Origin: Bursaphelenchus xylophilus
Lineage: Eukaryota > Nematoda > Chromadorea > Rhabditida > Aphelenchoididae
Assembly: GCA_904066235.2 (NCBI GenBank)
Contig: CAJFCV020000005.1
Location: 8,303,501-8,367,500, forward strand
Reading direction: 5' to 3'
DNA length: 64,000 nt
Part shown: in pieces, positions 45,805-57,769 of the stretch
How the letters are laid out: the number at the start of each line of letters is the position of its first letter
Numbering within the stretch: position 1 is the first letter of the stretch
The notes under the pieces: generated by a model
Database searches by the model: none
Seen by the model: the letters and a program-made list of their open reading frames with translations, nothing else
What the model was told of the DNA's origin: nothing
Position numbers and translations under genes: made by a program

Positions 45805-46839
45805 GGTCAAAATATCTGAATTTTCTTTTTCCTTTTAATCATTTTTTTTCAAAAATGCTTTAAAATCATTCTCAAAGGACAATAAAAACTTCCACTCCGT
45901 TCTACCAACCTCAAGAAAGCAAATCCGAGCCCTGTCCAGTCATCTTTTGTAATCAGTCGGCGGCAAAAAAGCGAAGGGTCCGAACCGGTTTCGAGTCGTT
46001 GAGTCTTCCCCTCCTCAGTGTTTTCCATCGTGTTTCTAACGCAAATTTTTTTTCGTGTTCCCTTTTTTGGTGTTCTTTCCAACACGAATTCCTTTGATTC
46101 CAGACATTTAATGATAGTAAATCATCGAACTGGGTGAGTAATCGTGTAAACATCGCGGTTACTCGGGTTTCTAATGTATTTTAGGTAATTTATAGGGTTT
46201 AAATTTCCCGGGAAGTATTGGAATTAAAATTTTTTAACTTTTTTGGTTACTTTTTTGTTGGAAAAAATTGATATTTTCGTCTTTGATTTTTTTGATGTCA
46301 TGGTGAATATCATTGATAATTTTTAGCTTAACTTATGTCTGAATGTCCTACAAAGGAGTTTTCTTCCATTTCTGGCCTTACTAATGAATCTTACCACCTA
46401 AAATTTAGAGAAAATCACTTATGTAATCATTTGGTATCAAGTGTAATATAATCAAATTTTTAATTTTTTCGGCCCTGAATTGGCCTCAAAATGTCAATAG
46501 GGCAATATTACAGCTTGTCGTATTTTAAACTGGTTTATTGCCGCTATTTTTCGATTGGTTATCGAGTATAGCTTGTTTTTATGTTTTTTCTATCTTTCCT
46601 ATTCAGTTAGTTTATACTAAAATCATCACATAAAGTTGAATGGCCATACTGCCTATTTACTTTTCTCTTTAGCACTAATTAACCAAGTAATTATCGAAAA
46701 TCTCGAAATCTAGCCTCTCTCGCTGATGTATAATATAATCCAGCCTTTGAAGCGTGAGAAAATTATCGGAATCCTCATCAATACTTGTCCGGTTCTTGTC
46801 CCAACGTCCCAACGTCCCCTGCCCCCTTCCCCTCAAATG

Positions 46840-47410
46840 CTAGCTAATTCCGGAGAGCGCGCGAAATCTCCAATGGTCAAAAATTTTCGGAAACGCTAGA
46901 CCCGACCGAGCCGAGAGAGTCCAAACATTCAGGCAGCAATGGACCCGCTGGAGTGCGTTCGGAATGGGGAGGGCGAGAGCGTCGAGAATGGTCAAGACTC
47001 CCGCGTATCGCGGCTATAAGGCCGCGGAGGGAGCGAGGGATGGGGACCTTATAGCGATAACCAGCGCCCCTCTCTTCCTCTCTGCTCTCGCTCGGTTCGG
47101 GGGGCCTTTTCGGAAACGTTTTTGGGTTAGTGAGTGGCAAAAAAAGTCGGACGAGTCTGCCGGCCGGCCAGCTTCGGGATCGACCTCACTCTTTTTCGTC
47201 GACATTTGATCCGAAAACTTTTTTTTCCCAACGCGTTTAAAGGTGTTTTTAGCGGGCCCATCGAGAGTTCGCAGCCCTCGGGGAATGACCGTTTTGGGAA
47301 GAAGGGAGCTGCCCGATTACTCACAAGGGTTTGGTTTGTAAAATTGTGTGGGAAGGGTTGCGGGGAAAGAGATTGTTTTGGGAGGGAGAAAGAACTGTTC
47401 TTGGCCAACT
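46840..47410. other. GC-rich, CpG-dense island
   Basis: Strongly GC-rich against AT-rich surroundings, with many CG dinucleotides (CGCGTATCGCGG, GGCCGGCCAGC) and a CTATAAGG box near 47015. Frames on both strands exist but read like GC-rich shadow. It could be a promoter or leader region for the downstream Ena/VASP gene. Confidence 0.35.
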
Positions 47411-49113
47411 AGAGGGATTTTGTATTATTTTAGGCCAAAAAATCACATTTTTTTTTGTTAAAAATCAATACAAAGATTATTTTTGTGGGTTGAGAAGAGT
47501 TGACATCTCTGAAAGATCTCTGAAAGATTCGTTTTTTGTTCGAGATGTAAAGTAAGACTTATTTCTTAATGACGTCAGAAAAAATCATATTTTTTAGACC
47601 AAAGAATTTTCATTTTGGCCTAAAATCGTATAAAAATCATTTTTAACATTCTAGAATTAATATCTGGCCATGAAATTAATTAACCCCGGCTTTATCTCTA
47701 TTCTCGATGCCAGATATTTCCAGAAACTCTCAAAAAAAATCGCCTCGAATTTTCCCCAGAATCCCAATTGTCATCACCTTTTTTGGAATCCGACAAATCG
47801 CCGCGCACTGACCCGAATCATAAACCCGACCTGTCATGTCCCTTATCATCGGGTGGGAAATATCTCCCGTCGCGGCGACATGTAATTGCTCGTTTTATTT
47901 GCCATTTCCCGTCACCTTCGCGTTTTATCAGCCTTTCCCCTTGGGAGGGAAGTAAAACCGAATTTGGTTCCCAAAATTGATTGTCACTTGCGTCGATTTC
48001 ACACTCCAGCAGCGAGAAAGTATGACGAGAATTTGCGGGAGCTCAACTTTTGGGTCAAAATTTGGTTTTTTGGAGAGCTGTTGGGCATGGGTAACATAAG
48101 GTGAAAATTGATGCTCCTTTTCCATCTCACTGGTAATTTTCGGCATTATTAGATAGATTAGGGCAAAATAAATTCTTGGACAAGGTCTTGGCCAATCTGA
48201 AACCCGATTTCTTAGTAAAAATCATCTCTCTTTGAGATCAGGTGATCAAGGACAATATAGGGGATAAAGTGATAATTTTATTAGATTTAATAGGCGATTT
48301 GGCTGTAATTATGAAGATTAGGAACCCACCCAAGTTTTGGAGTAAACCTTCGCCAATTTAAAGACTGATTTCATTGCAAAAATTACGTTTTCTTTAGGTC
48401 TGATGATCAAGTATAATATAATAAAAAGAAGGAAAGCCCTAACAGATTTAACGAGCATTTTATTGAGTAATAGCAAGGCTATGAAATATCCAATAATTTT
48501 GCCAAATTTTGTCCAATTTGAATCTCGATTTCCCCGCGAAATTTGCATTTCAATTTTCTATTTTGGCATTATGTCCCACCTTATTTTTGGCGTCCAAAAT
48601 GGCCAAAAACGAACTCGGACCTTCTTCCTTTTTTCCTAAAATACTCTTCAAGTCTTCCTCTTTCTGTTTTTTAGCATTATTTATAATTTGCATCACCTCT
48701 CGCATCAGACCAACCCCCATTTCTTATGCCCGTTTTTGTCTTGTTTTTCACTCAAAGACCAGCTGAAACGAGGTTTCAGCGGCTCAACCTCCTTGGAAAC
48801 GGAGTGCCAAACAGTTATTCTTGTCCTCCAAGATCTCACGGCCCACTTCTTTTTTTATTCGCCTATTTTTTCTCGTTATACTAATTTTTCTCATGGGTAA
48901 TATAAAATTTAGGATGTAAATTTTTATTGACGCGAATTTTTTCCAAATTTCTGCTCTTTGCACTTTTGGGAATGTAAAATTTTGATTTCAGAACTTGTAG
49001 AACTGGCCATATTCGTTTGGCCGCTTCAGAAATCCCGTCGGCGTTCGACGTGAATCTGGCGTGCCAAATCGCTCAGCAATAATTTCTTTCGGCCGCGATA
49101 AACGCATCACATC

Positions 49114-52100
49114 ATGGAGTATGTTTTTTGTCTCTTTTTGTACTTGGTTTAGGCATCAAGTTTTGAGAAATCGAACGGTTTCCATCTGATGTCAAGTACA
49201 ATATAAATTTTCAGGCCGAAGGTGTTGGTTTACGCACAGACGGCGCGGCTGATGAAACATGCAAACCAGGATTGGAAAGATCTCTCTGGTCAACAGAGTA
49301 CGATGCAGGTTGTGCAGCAACAAAATCAGTTTTTTCTCGTCGTTGGAAACGCGACGCCTTCCGGTTATGAGGCGTTAATAGAGCAGAATATCAGCTTGAT
49401 TTTAAAGTACGATGGCGATTTGGACCGGAATTTCCTCCTTTTTCGGAACAATCAAAAGATTGTAAGCTGTTTTGACCTTTTTTCGACCATTCCTGAACTA
49501 TATTATACATGAGACATTTCAGGTGTACGGATTGCAATTTGCGGACAAAAGAGAAGCCCAACAAGTGGATCAGGTGATGGAGAGGTTAATAGAGTTAACC
49601 AAAAACAAGCCGCCTGTATATCAGGATCCGCATGCTGGCTTCTATGCGCAAGGCCAAAATGGATCTGATCCAAGCTTTCGAAGTGAAGGCGATGCCGACA
49701 GTCTAGGGTCGAATGGAGTGAGGTAAGGCGAAGAAAAATTTTTTTTTGTGTCTTCAAACTTTTAGAACCATTTCCCAATCGGAAAATTTATTTTCGTAAC
49801 GTCGCCGATATTATCCATGAGCAACGTGACGATGGATAATATTTTTCTTTCTCCTGGCGCCTTTTTATGTTTTTGTGCTTGCATTTTGATCCCTCTGGTA
49901 AAGCTGGGGATTTCCGGGGATCACAGAGCGTATTGTCTGTCTCTTTGGGCGAAAAAACTTGTACTTCCATAAGGATTGTTTTAGAGACCTGATCACGTTT
50001 GATCTGTCTGTTTACTGGAAGTTTTAAGTTTGGGTAATTATAAGATTTTTGAGGTAAATTAAAACTCATGTTGTTTTGATTTTGGGGAATTTCTTTTTTT
50101 TCTGAATTGATGGGGAATAAGGTCGAAAAACATCCATTTACCTTATTTTAGGTAATAATTTTTGATTTTTTTTCTAATTGTAACGCTAAAGCTAGCATTT
50201 TTGCTATCGTTTCTGCCGAAATTTCTCGTAAAATTATATTATCCATGATACTACCTCAAAATTTTTTTGAATTCCCCTTCGATTCTCATCGAATTTCCCA
50301 CTTCCTCAAAGTGAATTACTCCTCCAATAGTGACCCAATAAAAATCTGACCTTAAATCCAATACTTTGGTCATGGAAAACATGCAATTTTCAAGGTTACG
50401 TAGTAATCTTTTGTTTTTTCACCCGTGTTTTGCTAAGAAACCATATACATCAAGATCACTGAGAAGATTGACTCGACCAACTATGAGTCACTCTGCCTTT
50501 TACCCGCCGTTTTTACGTCTTTGATAAATTAAGGAAAGTCAAAGGGAAAAAACTTTCGAAAAAACTATATAAATTAAGAATCCGGGTCTTAATTCGGATT
50601 TGGAACGAAGGGAAGGGTTCGTTCTTATGTTTAGAGTGATTTTTGGTTCGGAAATTGTAGGGTAATATTGGATTTTGGCAGTTTTTGGCCATGTTTTGTC
50701 CTGTTTTGGCAGTTGTTAATAAAAAGTGGTAAAAAAATGATGAAAAGTACTGAATTTTAGGCTAGAATTGCCAGGGATTTTAGAGAACGGTCGTATTTTT
50801 TTTATCAATAAGCAGTCTTCAAAATGGATTTTAGGCCTTGTGAAATTTGGGACATTTTATACGATAAAACACAATTTTGGTTTTATTTTGAAATTTTGAT
50901 GATCTTTATAGCAAATTTTGCATCTTATTGGGTGCGGTATGGCATGGTCTACCTTTTTAAGTTTTATAAAAAAATTGCGGAGTCGTTTTATACGAAAAAA
51001 TATGTTTTTGGGCAAATTTATGCGGCGTATTTTACCATTTTTTTTATGTAGAATGACTAAACAATATCCAAAATCTGTTTTTAACCATTTCTCAGCCTCT
51101 TTCCACTATCTCCAAACGACTCATTCTTCTGTCTTACTGTACTCTATCACTTTACGAACGCTTTTTTTTGTTTATTATACTAGTGACTCACTAAAGTGCA
51201 TTTTTATTTGCAATTTTGGAAGTTTTTTTTTTCGCAAAACGTTATTTTTAGCAGTAATTTTTGCTCGGAAAAGACGGTTTCGAGCGATTTTTTGTTGAGA
51301 TTTTTGAAAAAATTGATGCCGTTCAGTGTGAACGTCTCTAATTCCATCGTTTTCAGACAGTACAACTATCAAACGCCACATCAAACCCAACAAATTGGCA
51401 CTCATTTATCGCAGCAACAACAACGTCGCGCCTCCCAAACCTCGTCCGGCTCGTCAACAACCCTTCAGCAAAACATCTACGCAACCGTAAGAACTCTTTT
51501 TTTACTTTAGTTGGGACGAAAACACCTTTTTTGAGCACTCTTGGGCAAAAAATCACCTAGTGTAATATAAATTTTAAATTTTTTATATTTTTTCCCCTCA
51601 AAAGTTCTGTCAAGGGTAATTGAGTGACCCCTGTTATGGCCATAAGTGGCCCTATTTGACATTATTAGCTATATAGCAAGGTTGGCTGACAGCCACGGGC
51701 GAATTGAATATTTAATGGAATAATGGCCTTTCTGTTTTTTGGACAGGTCAATTTTTATGTTTTTTGGCATGCCTCGCGGCGTTTGACCCCCCATTGAGCT
51801 TGAATTTGAAATATAGCGGTGTTGGAAGGGTTACTTTATATTGCTTTAGGGAGCTGAGGTGCTTTTTTAGGCAAAATTTTAAGATTTTTTCATGTCGGAA
51901 ATAGGATTTTTGTAGTGTTCAGAACATTTTAGAGAACTTTAATTCCATTATGCTTGTTTTACAATGTCTTTTTCTCTTTGGCGAACTGATTTTGTAATTT
52001 TTTTGTACTAATTTTTTTTCTATTTTAAAATTTGATCTTCAAAGCGTCGAAAATCAGACTAATTCTTCGTGAATGGCCTTCCTAGGCCGGTAATTGACTT

Positions 52101-54515
52101 TTTATCCGGCGGAAGGAAGAGCCCCGTTAAGTTGTCTAAACCTTTCTTCCCCCTTTTTTTCTCACAATAACACTTTGTGCTACGGGCCGGAAGATTCGCC
52201 TCTTCCCCACGCACTAATCGTCTTATGCCTCGGGAAATTCCACGGCACCCTCGGAATCTTCACGTCGGAATTTTTGAACTCGAAATTTGGAAGTTTTTGC
52301 AACTTTTTTGAGGCTCGGACCAAAATTAGCTATGGATAAGATAAATTTTGATGTTAAACGGGGAATTTGGACCGCGTTTGAAGTCCAAATTGGGTATTAA
52401 TACTCGCGCGGACGTTTGCCGGCTTTGCTTCGCCTTTTGTTTGCCGGGTGCGGATCTAATTTGCATATTTTTGAAGCGAAATGAGCGTTTGGCTGCGTTT
52501 CCCCCGCTGTTGTTGCACAACAGTGAAATGGCCGGAGGTAAGAAGGGTAAAATACGGAGTTTAATAGTTAAATTATATGTAATTAGATGTTTTTGAGGTA
52601 ATGGGACATCAAACTTTGTCATGGGTAATGTCTTTGGAAGTGATCTTACCGCTTGAAACAGAATGCCAAGAATAGCTGGAAATTCAAATATTTTCACAGT
52701 AAGAGCATTAGAATTGACTAGTAGGGTTTATATGACGAATTTTACAGTCAATCATGCAGTTTTTGGTTGATTTGAAAGCTTGAAACAGAATGCCAAAAAT
52801 GACGGGAATTTCAAAAAATTTTTAGGTTTTCGAAAAATGTAAAGACCGCTCCAAAAATTTCTTCTTCCTCCCCAAGCTACAAAACAAGGATCCGTTTTTT
52901 CTGATCGCCTTCACCGAAAAAACAACAACTTGATTGTTTTTACTCTTCCCCCGCCACCTCCAATAATAGTAATAGTATTGTGTTTAGTCACCCGTTGTGT
53001 AAATTGGAAGAGGAGTGTAGATCATCATCATCTCATTTATAATCCCCTCCTCCTCTTGCTCCCTCTTTTCGGACATTCGCCCGCGCCTGACTTTCACTCG
53101 ATTACTCTTTTTTTCGACCACCAACATTCTTCCGAATGCTGCTGGAAGAAGAGGCTAGTGCAATGTTGTGGACGGTCAGCTTTGTTAGGAGTGATAATGT
53201 TAAGGTAATATGGAGTAAGGGAAAGGGTTTAGAAAGTGTTTTGGAAGAATGTTTGGGGCTTAAGGTTAAGAAACGGCCGAAAAACGGGATTTCAGAAGTC
53301 ATAAAGTGTGATTGACAAAATTTGGAGGAAATGGGAACTTTTTGATCAAGTTTGAGCGAATTTTTAGCAATTCAAGTATTTACAGGCCCAACTCAACGGT
53401 TTCAACACCCCAACGAACGGTCAAATGGCCCTGGGTCAGCTGCAACAACCCGCCAACGGCCATCCCCATCACTTTAGTTCTTCGAATGGATCACTGATCT
53501 CGAACGGATCACTTGGCCATCAAAACGGCCATCCGAATGGCCATAGTCAGCCGATCCGACAACCCGTCGCTCCCCCTCCACAACCCCCACCACAACCGCC
53601 AGCTCAAGCCACGAATTGCGCCCCTCCCCCGCCCCCTCCGCCGCCACCGCCTCAGGCAAAAGTTGCGCAAGTTTCGACGTCGGCACCCCCGCCACCCCCT
53701 CCGCCGCCACCAGGCCTTTTTAAGGCCAATGGAGATCCAAAAACCAAGCCTAAAACCATGGCGGACGCGATCAAAGCGGCCAGCGAGGCCAAGGCCGCGA
53801 ACAATGCGAACGGAATTCAGGTGAATAAAGTGCCAGAAAAAGGCGCAACTCTGTCACAAAATGGATCGGGCGCCTTGATGGACGAGTTGCAGCAAAAAAT
53901 CAGACGGATGCAGAACAATGCGGAAGTCGGATCAGTGGGATCGGCCGCCTCGACATCAAGTACAATATCATCGGCCTCCTCGGAGGAAAGGCAGGTCCCC
54001 CGACCCTGGCAAAAGACGTCGAATGCCTCCTTGAACTCGAACCCGCCTCAGAATGGAGGCACGGGGACGTTGACGGCACATGGACACAATGGGACGAATG
54101 GAACTGACTCACCTAAAGTTAGGAGAAAGTAAGTGAAATCAGGGAGTTTTTAGAGAGGATTTTTGATTGGGAATTGTTAAACAGGGTAATAAAGAGGGTT
54201 TATAAGAATTTATAGTAAGAGTTTTTATCTTTTCGAATCTTTTTTGGTGGTTTTTAAAAAAAATTTTTGCCATTTTGGCCTAGTATAACATAACGTATTT
54301 TTTCAAGTTTGACCCAAAGTTTTTTGCTTGTGAAATAAAAATTATAAAATTTTAGGAACACCTTGACCAACGGCTCATCCCCTGAAGAGCGATACCTCAC
54401 CGTGGCGGACCTGGAACGCTTCAAACAGGACATTCTCCTTGATTTCCAACGAATCGTGGACAAACGCACCAACGAAATGATCGAAATCCTACGACAAGAG
54501 CTCCAAAAACGCTGA
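49114..54515 (+). CDS. unc-34: Ena/VASP family actin regulator
   Basis: Six coding exons: 49114-49118 (only ATG GA), 49215-49461, 49523-49722, 51357-51486, 53386-54128 and 54356-54515; in frame, 494 aa. Domain order is that of Ena/VASP: a diverged N-terminal EVH1 (residues 1 to ~115, ending VYGLQFADKREAQQVDQVM), a Gln/Asn-rich linker, two proline runs of PPPPPPPPPP type (~257-300) for profilin, a G-actin-binding-like MADAIKAASEAK, an F-actin-binding-like ALMDELQQKIRRMQ, and the C-terminal tetramerisation coil DLERFKQDILLDFQRIVDKR..RQELQKR. Function: processive actin elongation at leading edges, axon growth cones and adhesions. The EVH1 half is much less typical than the rest. A leader exon probably begins at 48992 after TTTCAG. 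Introns 3 and 4 are 1.6 and 1.9 kb and carry motif A and C copies. Confidence 0.93.
49808..49842. repeat. Motif A inverted pair with 13-nt loop
   Basis: ATATTATCCAT (49808-49818) and ATGGATAATAT (49832-49842) are exact reverse complements around GAGCAACGTGACG, in intron 3 of the Ena/VASP gene. Confidence 0.75.
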
Positions 54516-55689
54516 ATACTAGTCCCATAATAAGTTCTCGTAGGCTCTGATTTCGATTATGAAAGACTTCTCTTCCCTACCGGTTTGTTGTCCATTAATA
54601 AGGATTTGGCCATGGAATTACTGCCAAATGCCCAATGCATTTTTTTTTGAATTTTGTGTGAATAAGCTTCCTCTAGGTCCACAATGAGTTTTCATCGGCT
54701 TTACTTCTTTTCCACACGTTTGTTTTGGGGGTTTCAATATTATTTTAGATCGGAAGTGGGTCTTGGTCTAAAATAAGGTCAGGTCTGAATGGATGATATA
54801 ATTTTTTGGAATCAATGAGGTTGTTAGAGGATTGTGGAGACAAAGGTTTTTAAATTTGATGTTTAAATATTGTTTTAGGACTTGTTTTTGGCTAGGAATG
54901 TTTCATCGTATAAAATGTCCAAGGGGGGGATTATAAGGTAGATGAATGAAAATCGAGATTGGAATGAGGTGGTTACGTAAATTATTGGTAGTATTTAGTG
55001 CTGAAATCGGTTTTTGAAATTTTGGTAGCCGATAAAAGGACAAGAATTATATTATCCATGAGATCTGAACCAAAATTTTGACGAAATCTCCTATTTCTAG
55101 ACCTAAAATTTGACTGATAATCCCAAAAACCGAACATATAAACCCTGTGTATATTTGTTATCCATCTCTCTCAGATTGCGCAATCAACTCCTTTGTTCTA
55201 CTTCTTGATCGTCTTCTTCTACATGGCCTTGTTATTCTAGTTTTTTTCTTATAATTAACTCCAATATCTTGCTCGAATTATATTCGAACTCAGGTGCTAT
55301 CGAACCAGAAATTCTTCTTTTGTTTCAATATTTGCGATTATTTTGTCAACAAAGATGTTAAACGTATAATATCGCCTTGTAAATTTCGTGCTGTTTCTTT
55401 ATTTAAACCTGCCAACACAATTTTAATAAACCAAAAAGTATATGGAATGAAGGGTGTTGATTGTATTATAAAACGTTTTTTAATACTATCAGACGTTAGA
55501 TGAATCAGAATTTCAGTAAATTATATTATACCCCTCATCAAGTATAGCACAACAAAAATGTTTAATATTTTCTCATCGAAGACCCAAAACTTTGTTGCTC
55601 CTAGGAAAATAAAAGCCCTATACAATCCAAAAATCGATTTCCCATTGTCGCTGCCAATTTATTTCATCAATTTCTTACTGTATTCTCCA
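54516..55689. other. Convergent intergenic region
   Basis: 3' region between the Ena/VASP gene and the unknown minus-strand gene. Holds a motif B copy (54905-54919) and an exact motif A copy (55048-55061). No further gene seen. Confidence 0.5.
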
Positions 55690-57299
55690 TTACCGTTCAA
55701 TCTCTTCGGTAGAATTACTATTTCCCGTTTGATTTATAATTTCTTCCCTCGGCAAAGCAAATGGATCAATTGCATTGTCACTGACAGTGGTCTCATTGTC
55801 TTCCGGTGGATATACGACACCGTTTTGAGGAGGAATTAAGCCATTAAGAATAGAATTATTCGGAGTCCCGGCCGTTGAGCCGGGACAATACAATTTCTTG
55901 ACTTTGTTGAAAACCCCATCCAAGTTTTGTTGCTCCATGAAATCTCGGAGATTGTTCACCTCTTCGGGAGCTCGGGATTTGGCCAGAGCAATGAAATTGG
56001 AGCATTGAGGCCAGGAATCGACTTGATTTAGGATTACGAAGTCTGATGCGGCCGGGTTTTGATTGACTGTAGCGAAGGCGACACATACTGAAATTGAAAA
56101 AAATGAAGCTTAAAAAACAGTGTAAAATGTGTAAAACTCATAAAAATTATGAAACTTACACCTTGTGTGTAATGTCGGTGCGATTCGCCAGAAAAACGTC
56201 CCATCCCGTAGGTTCTCCCAAGGCCCAATGATCGATTTTTGTCGACCATCAGCCACTTGATAAATAAATTCAAATCTGGTCACGTCTGTGGCGTTTAGCA
56301 CTGAAAAAATAAAATAAAAATTGAGCTTAGCGAATTCGTAACCGTATTTTACATTTCAAACTCTTTTTTTTCGGTGATAATCTCAATCATCATTTTTAGT
56401 CAAAAAAATGTTTAATTAAAAAATATTTTTACTTTTTTTATTTTTACAAAGTGACATTAAAAAAAGTACCTGTAAGTCGAGGGCAATAAATTTCGGGAGC
56501 ATCCACGAGAAGATCGTTTATCGCCATTTCCGTATAAATCGGCTTTCCTTGCTCCAACTTATCGATTATACTATTGAGGTCAGTCATCGTTCCAATATGA
56601 AAGTTCTGTGACCAGAGGACCGCATTCCAGGTCCCAACTAAAAGATGAGGAGACGCCGGAAGACATCGAGGACAGTGGGTTTCGATTTCCTAAAAAAAAA
56701 TAAAAAATATTTTTTGATGACACAAAATGATAGAGAGCTAGCTCTCTAAATACTTTTTTTTTAGGCTTTACCTACAAGGTGTACGTACTGTTTAAAACAA
56801 TAAAAAACCCTGAAAAATTTAGCCTTTGCTTTGCAGTTTCAGTCGAGATTTTTTGACAGACGAAGGACTGTGGAAACAAGGAGAGCGGCCAGGAAAAACC
56901 GCTTTTTGACCACATTTCGACCAACTTTGCGCGGACAAAAATTGATTTTCGGTAGAAACGTTGAAAGTAGTGGCAAAAATTCGCATTGAAAAAATCAACT
57001 CCTCTCTTACCTGTGTTGGCTCGTCTAATTGAAAAGAAAATCCATTCTCACTGGCGGTAATCCTCGGCAATTTTATTTGGCCGACAATCTAAAAAAAGGC
57101 AAAAATATTGTAAAATACGATAATTTTCCAGAAGAAATAAATTATGACATCAAAAAATCCCAATTAAAAGATTTCTGACCTGTTCCCAGGCGTTCCGAGC
57201 GATGTACGCCACGTCTCGGACTATCCCATTTATTGGATCCACCGAATTTACATTATTTACTACATATACAACAGTGAATAAAACATATTTTAGGAGCAT
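55690..57299 (-). CDS. Secreted protein of unknown function
   Basis: Five exons, 57299-57180, 57088-57011, 56689-56470, 56300-56160 and 56087-55690, keep frame and give 318 aa. An N-terminal signal peptide (MLLKYVLFTVVYVVNNVNS) is followed by a soluble chain with six or so cysteines (THCPRCL, IYCPRL, LCVAFA, PQCSNF, LYCPG) likely to form disulfides, a run WENLRDGTFFWRIAP, and an acidic, Asn/Ser-rich tail with sequons (NET, NQT, NST). No family recognised. It lies on the same strand as and 471 bp downstream of the importin-like gene; a family D repeat sits in its second intron (56805-56965). Confidence 0.8.
56805..56965. repeat. Dispersed repeat family D copy in intron
   Basis: Carries TTTAGCCTTTGCTTTGCAG, GGAGAGCGGCCAGGAAAAACCG, CTTTTTGACCACATTTCGACC and AAAATTGATTTTCGGTAGAAAC in the order of the 440-590 copy. 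Confidence 0.6.
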
Positions 57300-57769
57300 A
57301 TTCGGCTTCCGATCGCTGCCATTACCCCGCGAAATGATTACGCAAAACGTACAATGGGGGTTATTACAAAAGCCGAGCGAAAAAAGCGACCCTTTTTACT
57401 CAAATCCCGCTGCAAAGGGAGCTAAAGCAGAGTACTTTCAAGGTTACTATGGTATTGAAAATGAAAGTTTATAAAACATGACATTTCCTTTAATTTAGGC
57501 CAAATTATTTTATGGAACATAAAAAAAAAAAATTTATTTTTTCGACCGGTCGATAAAAAAAATTTTCGGAAAAGCGTACTTCTATGAAAGTAGGTGTAAG
57601 AAAGTGTAACAAAACGTCCAATCAACTCAAAAATCCCCTATATTTTCAAAAATTACATGCATTTTTATCTACAACAACATTCTAAGTAGTAAAAAATATA
57701 ATAAAATGACAACTGAACTCAAAAAATTTATCGGATATATATGAGATCAGTTAGGATGCAAACCGGGGG
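57300..57769. other. 470-bp gap, no gene seen
   Basis: Region between the importin-like stop and the next ATG on the same strand. Nothing recognisable beyond AT-rich tracts. Confidence 0.4.

Larger units (their letters stand above)
38154..49113. other. 11-kb gene desert upstream of the Ena/VASP gene
   Basis: No exon supported. It holds family D copies (38460-38770, 41010-41110), the CAGGGTG element (38991-39908), a likely LINE tail (41283-41500), a perfect hairpin (41598-41637), three motif B variants (43823, 43851, 43956), the 1.5-kb palindrome (44290-45804), a GC-rich island (46840-47410) and loose motif A relatives from 46437 onward. A TTTCAG at 48986-48991 begins the probable leader exon of the Ena/VASP gene. 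The desert could carry distal regulatory DNA for that gene. Confidence 0.5.

Noticed and set aside
46877..47209. First coding exon of the Ena/VASP gene in the GC-rich island (MDPLECVRNG frame)
   Set aside because: The possible donor is in a phase that does not fit the next exon; the ATG GA microexon at 49114 fits exactly.
52930..53208. 92-codon frame within an Ena/VASP intron
   Set aside because: No acceptor/donor pair lets it join neighbouring exons in frame; low complexity (poly-Pro/Leu/His) suggests chance.
53955..53968. Motif A relative inside the Ena/VASP coding exon (TCAAGTACAATATC)
   Set aside because: Only a loose match, fully explained by the Ser/Thr-rich codons there; not counted in the family.
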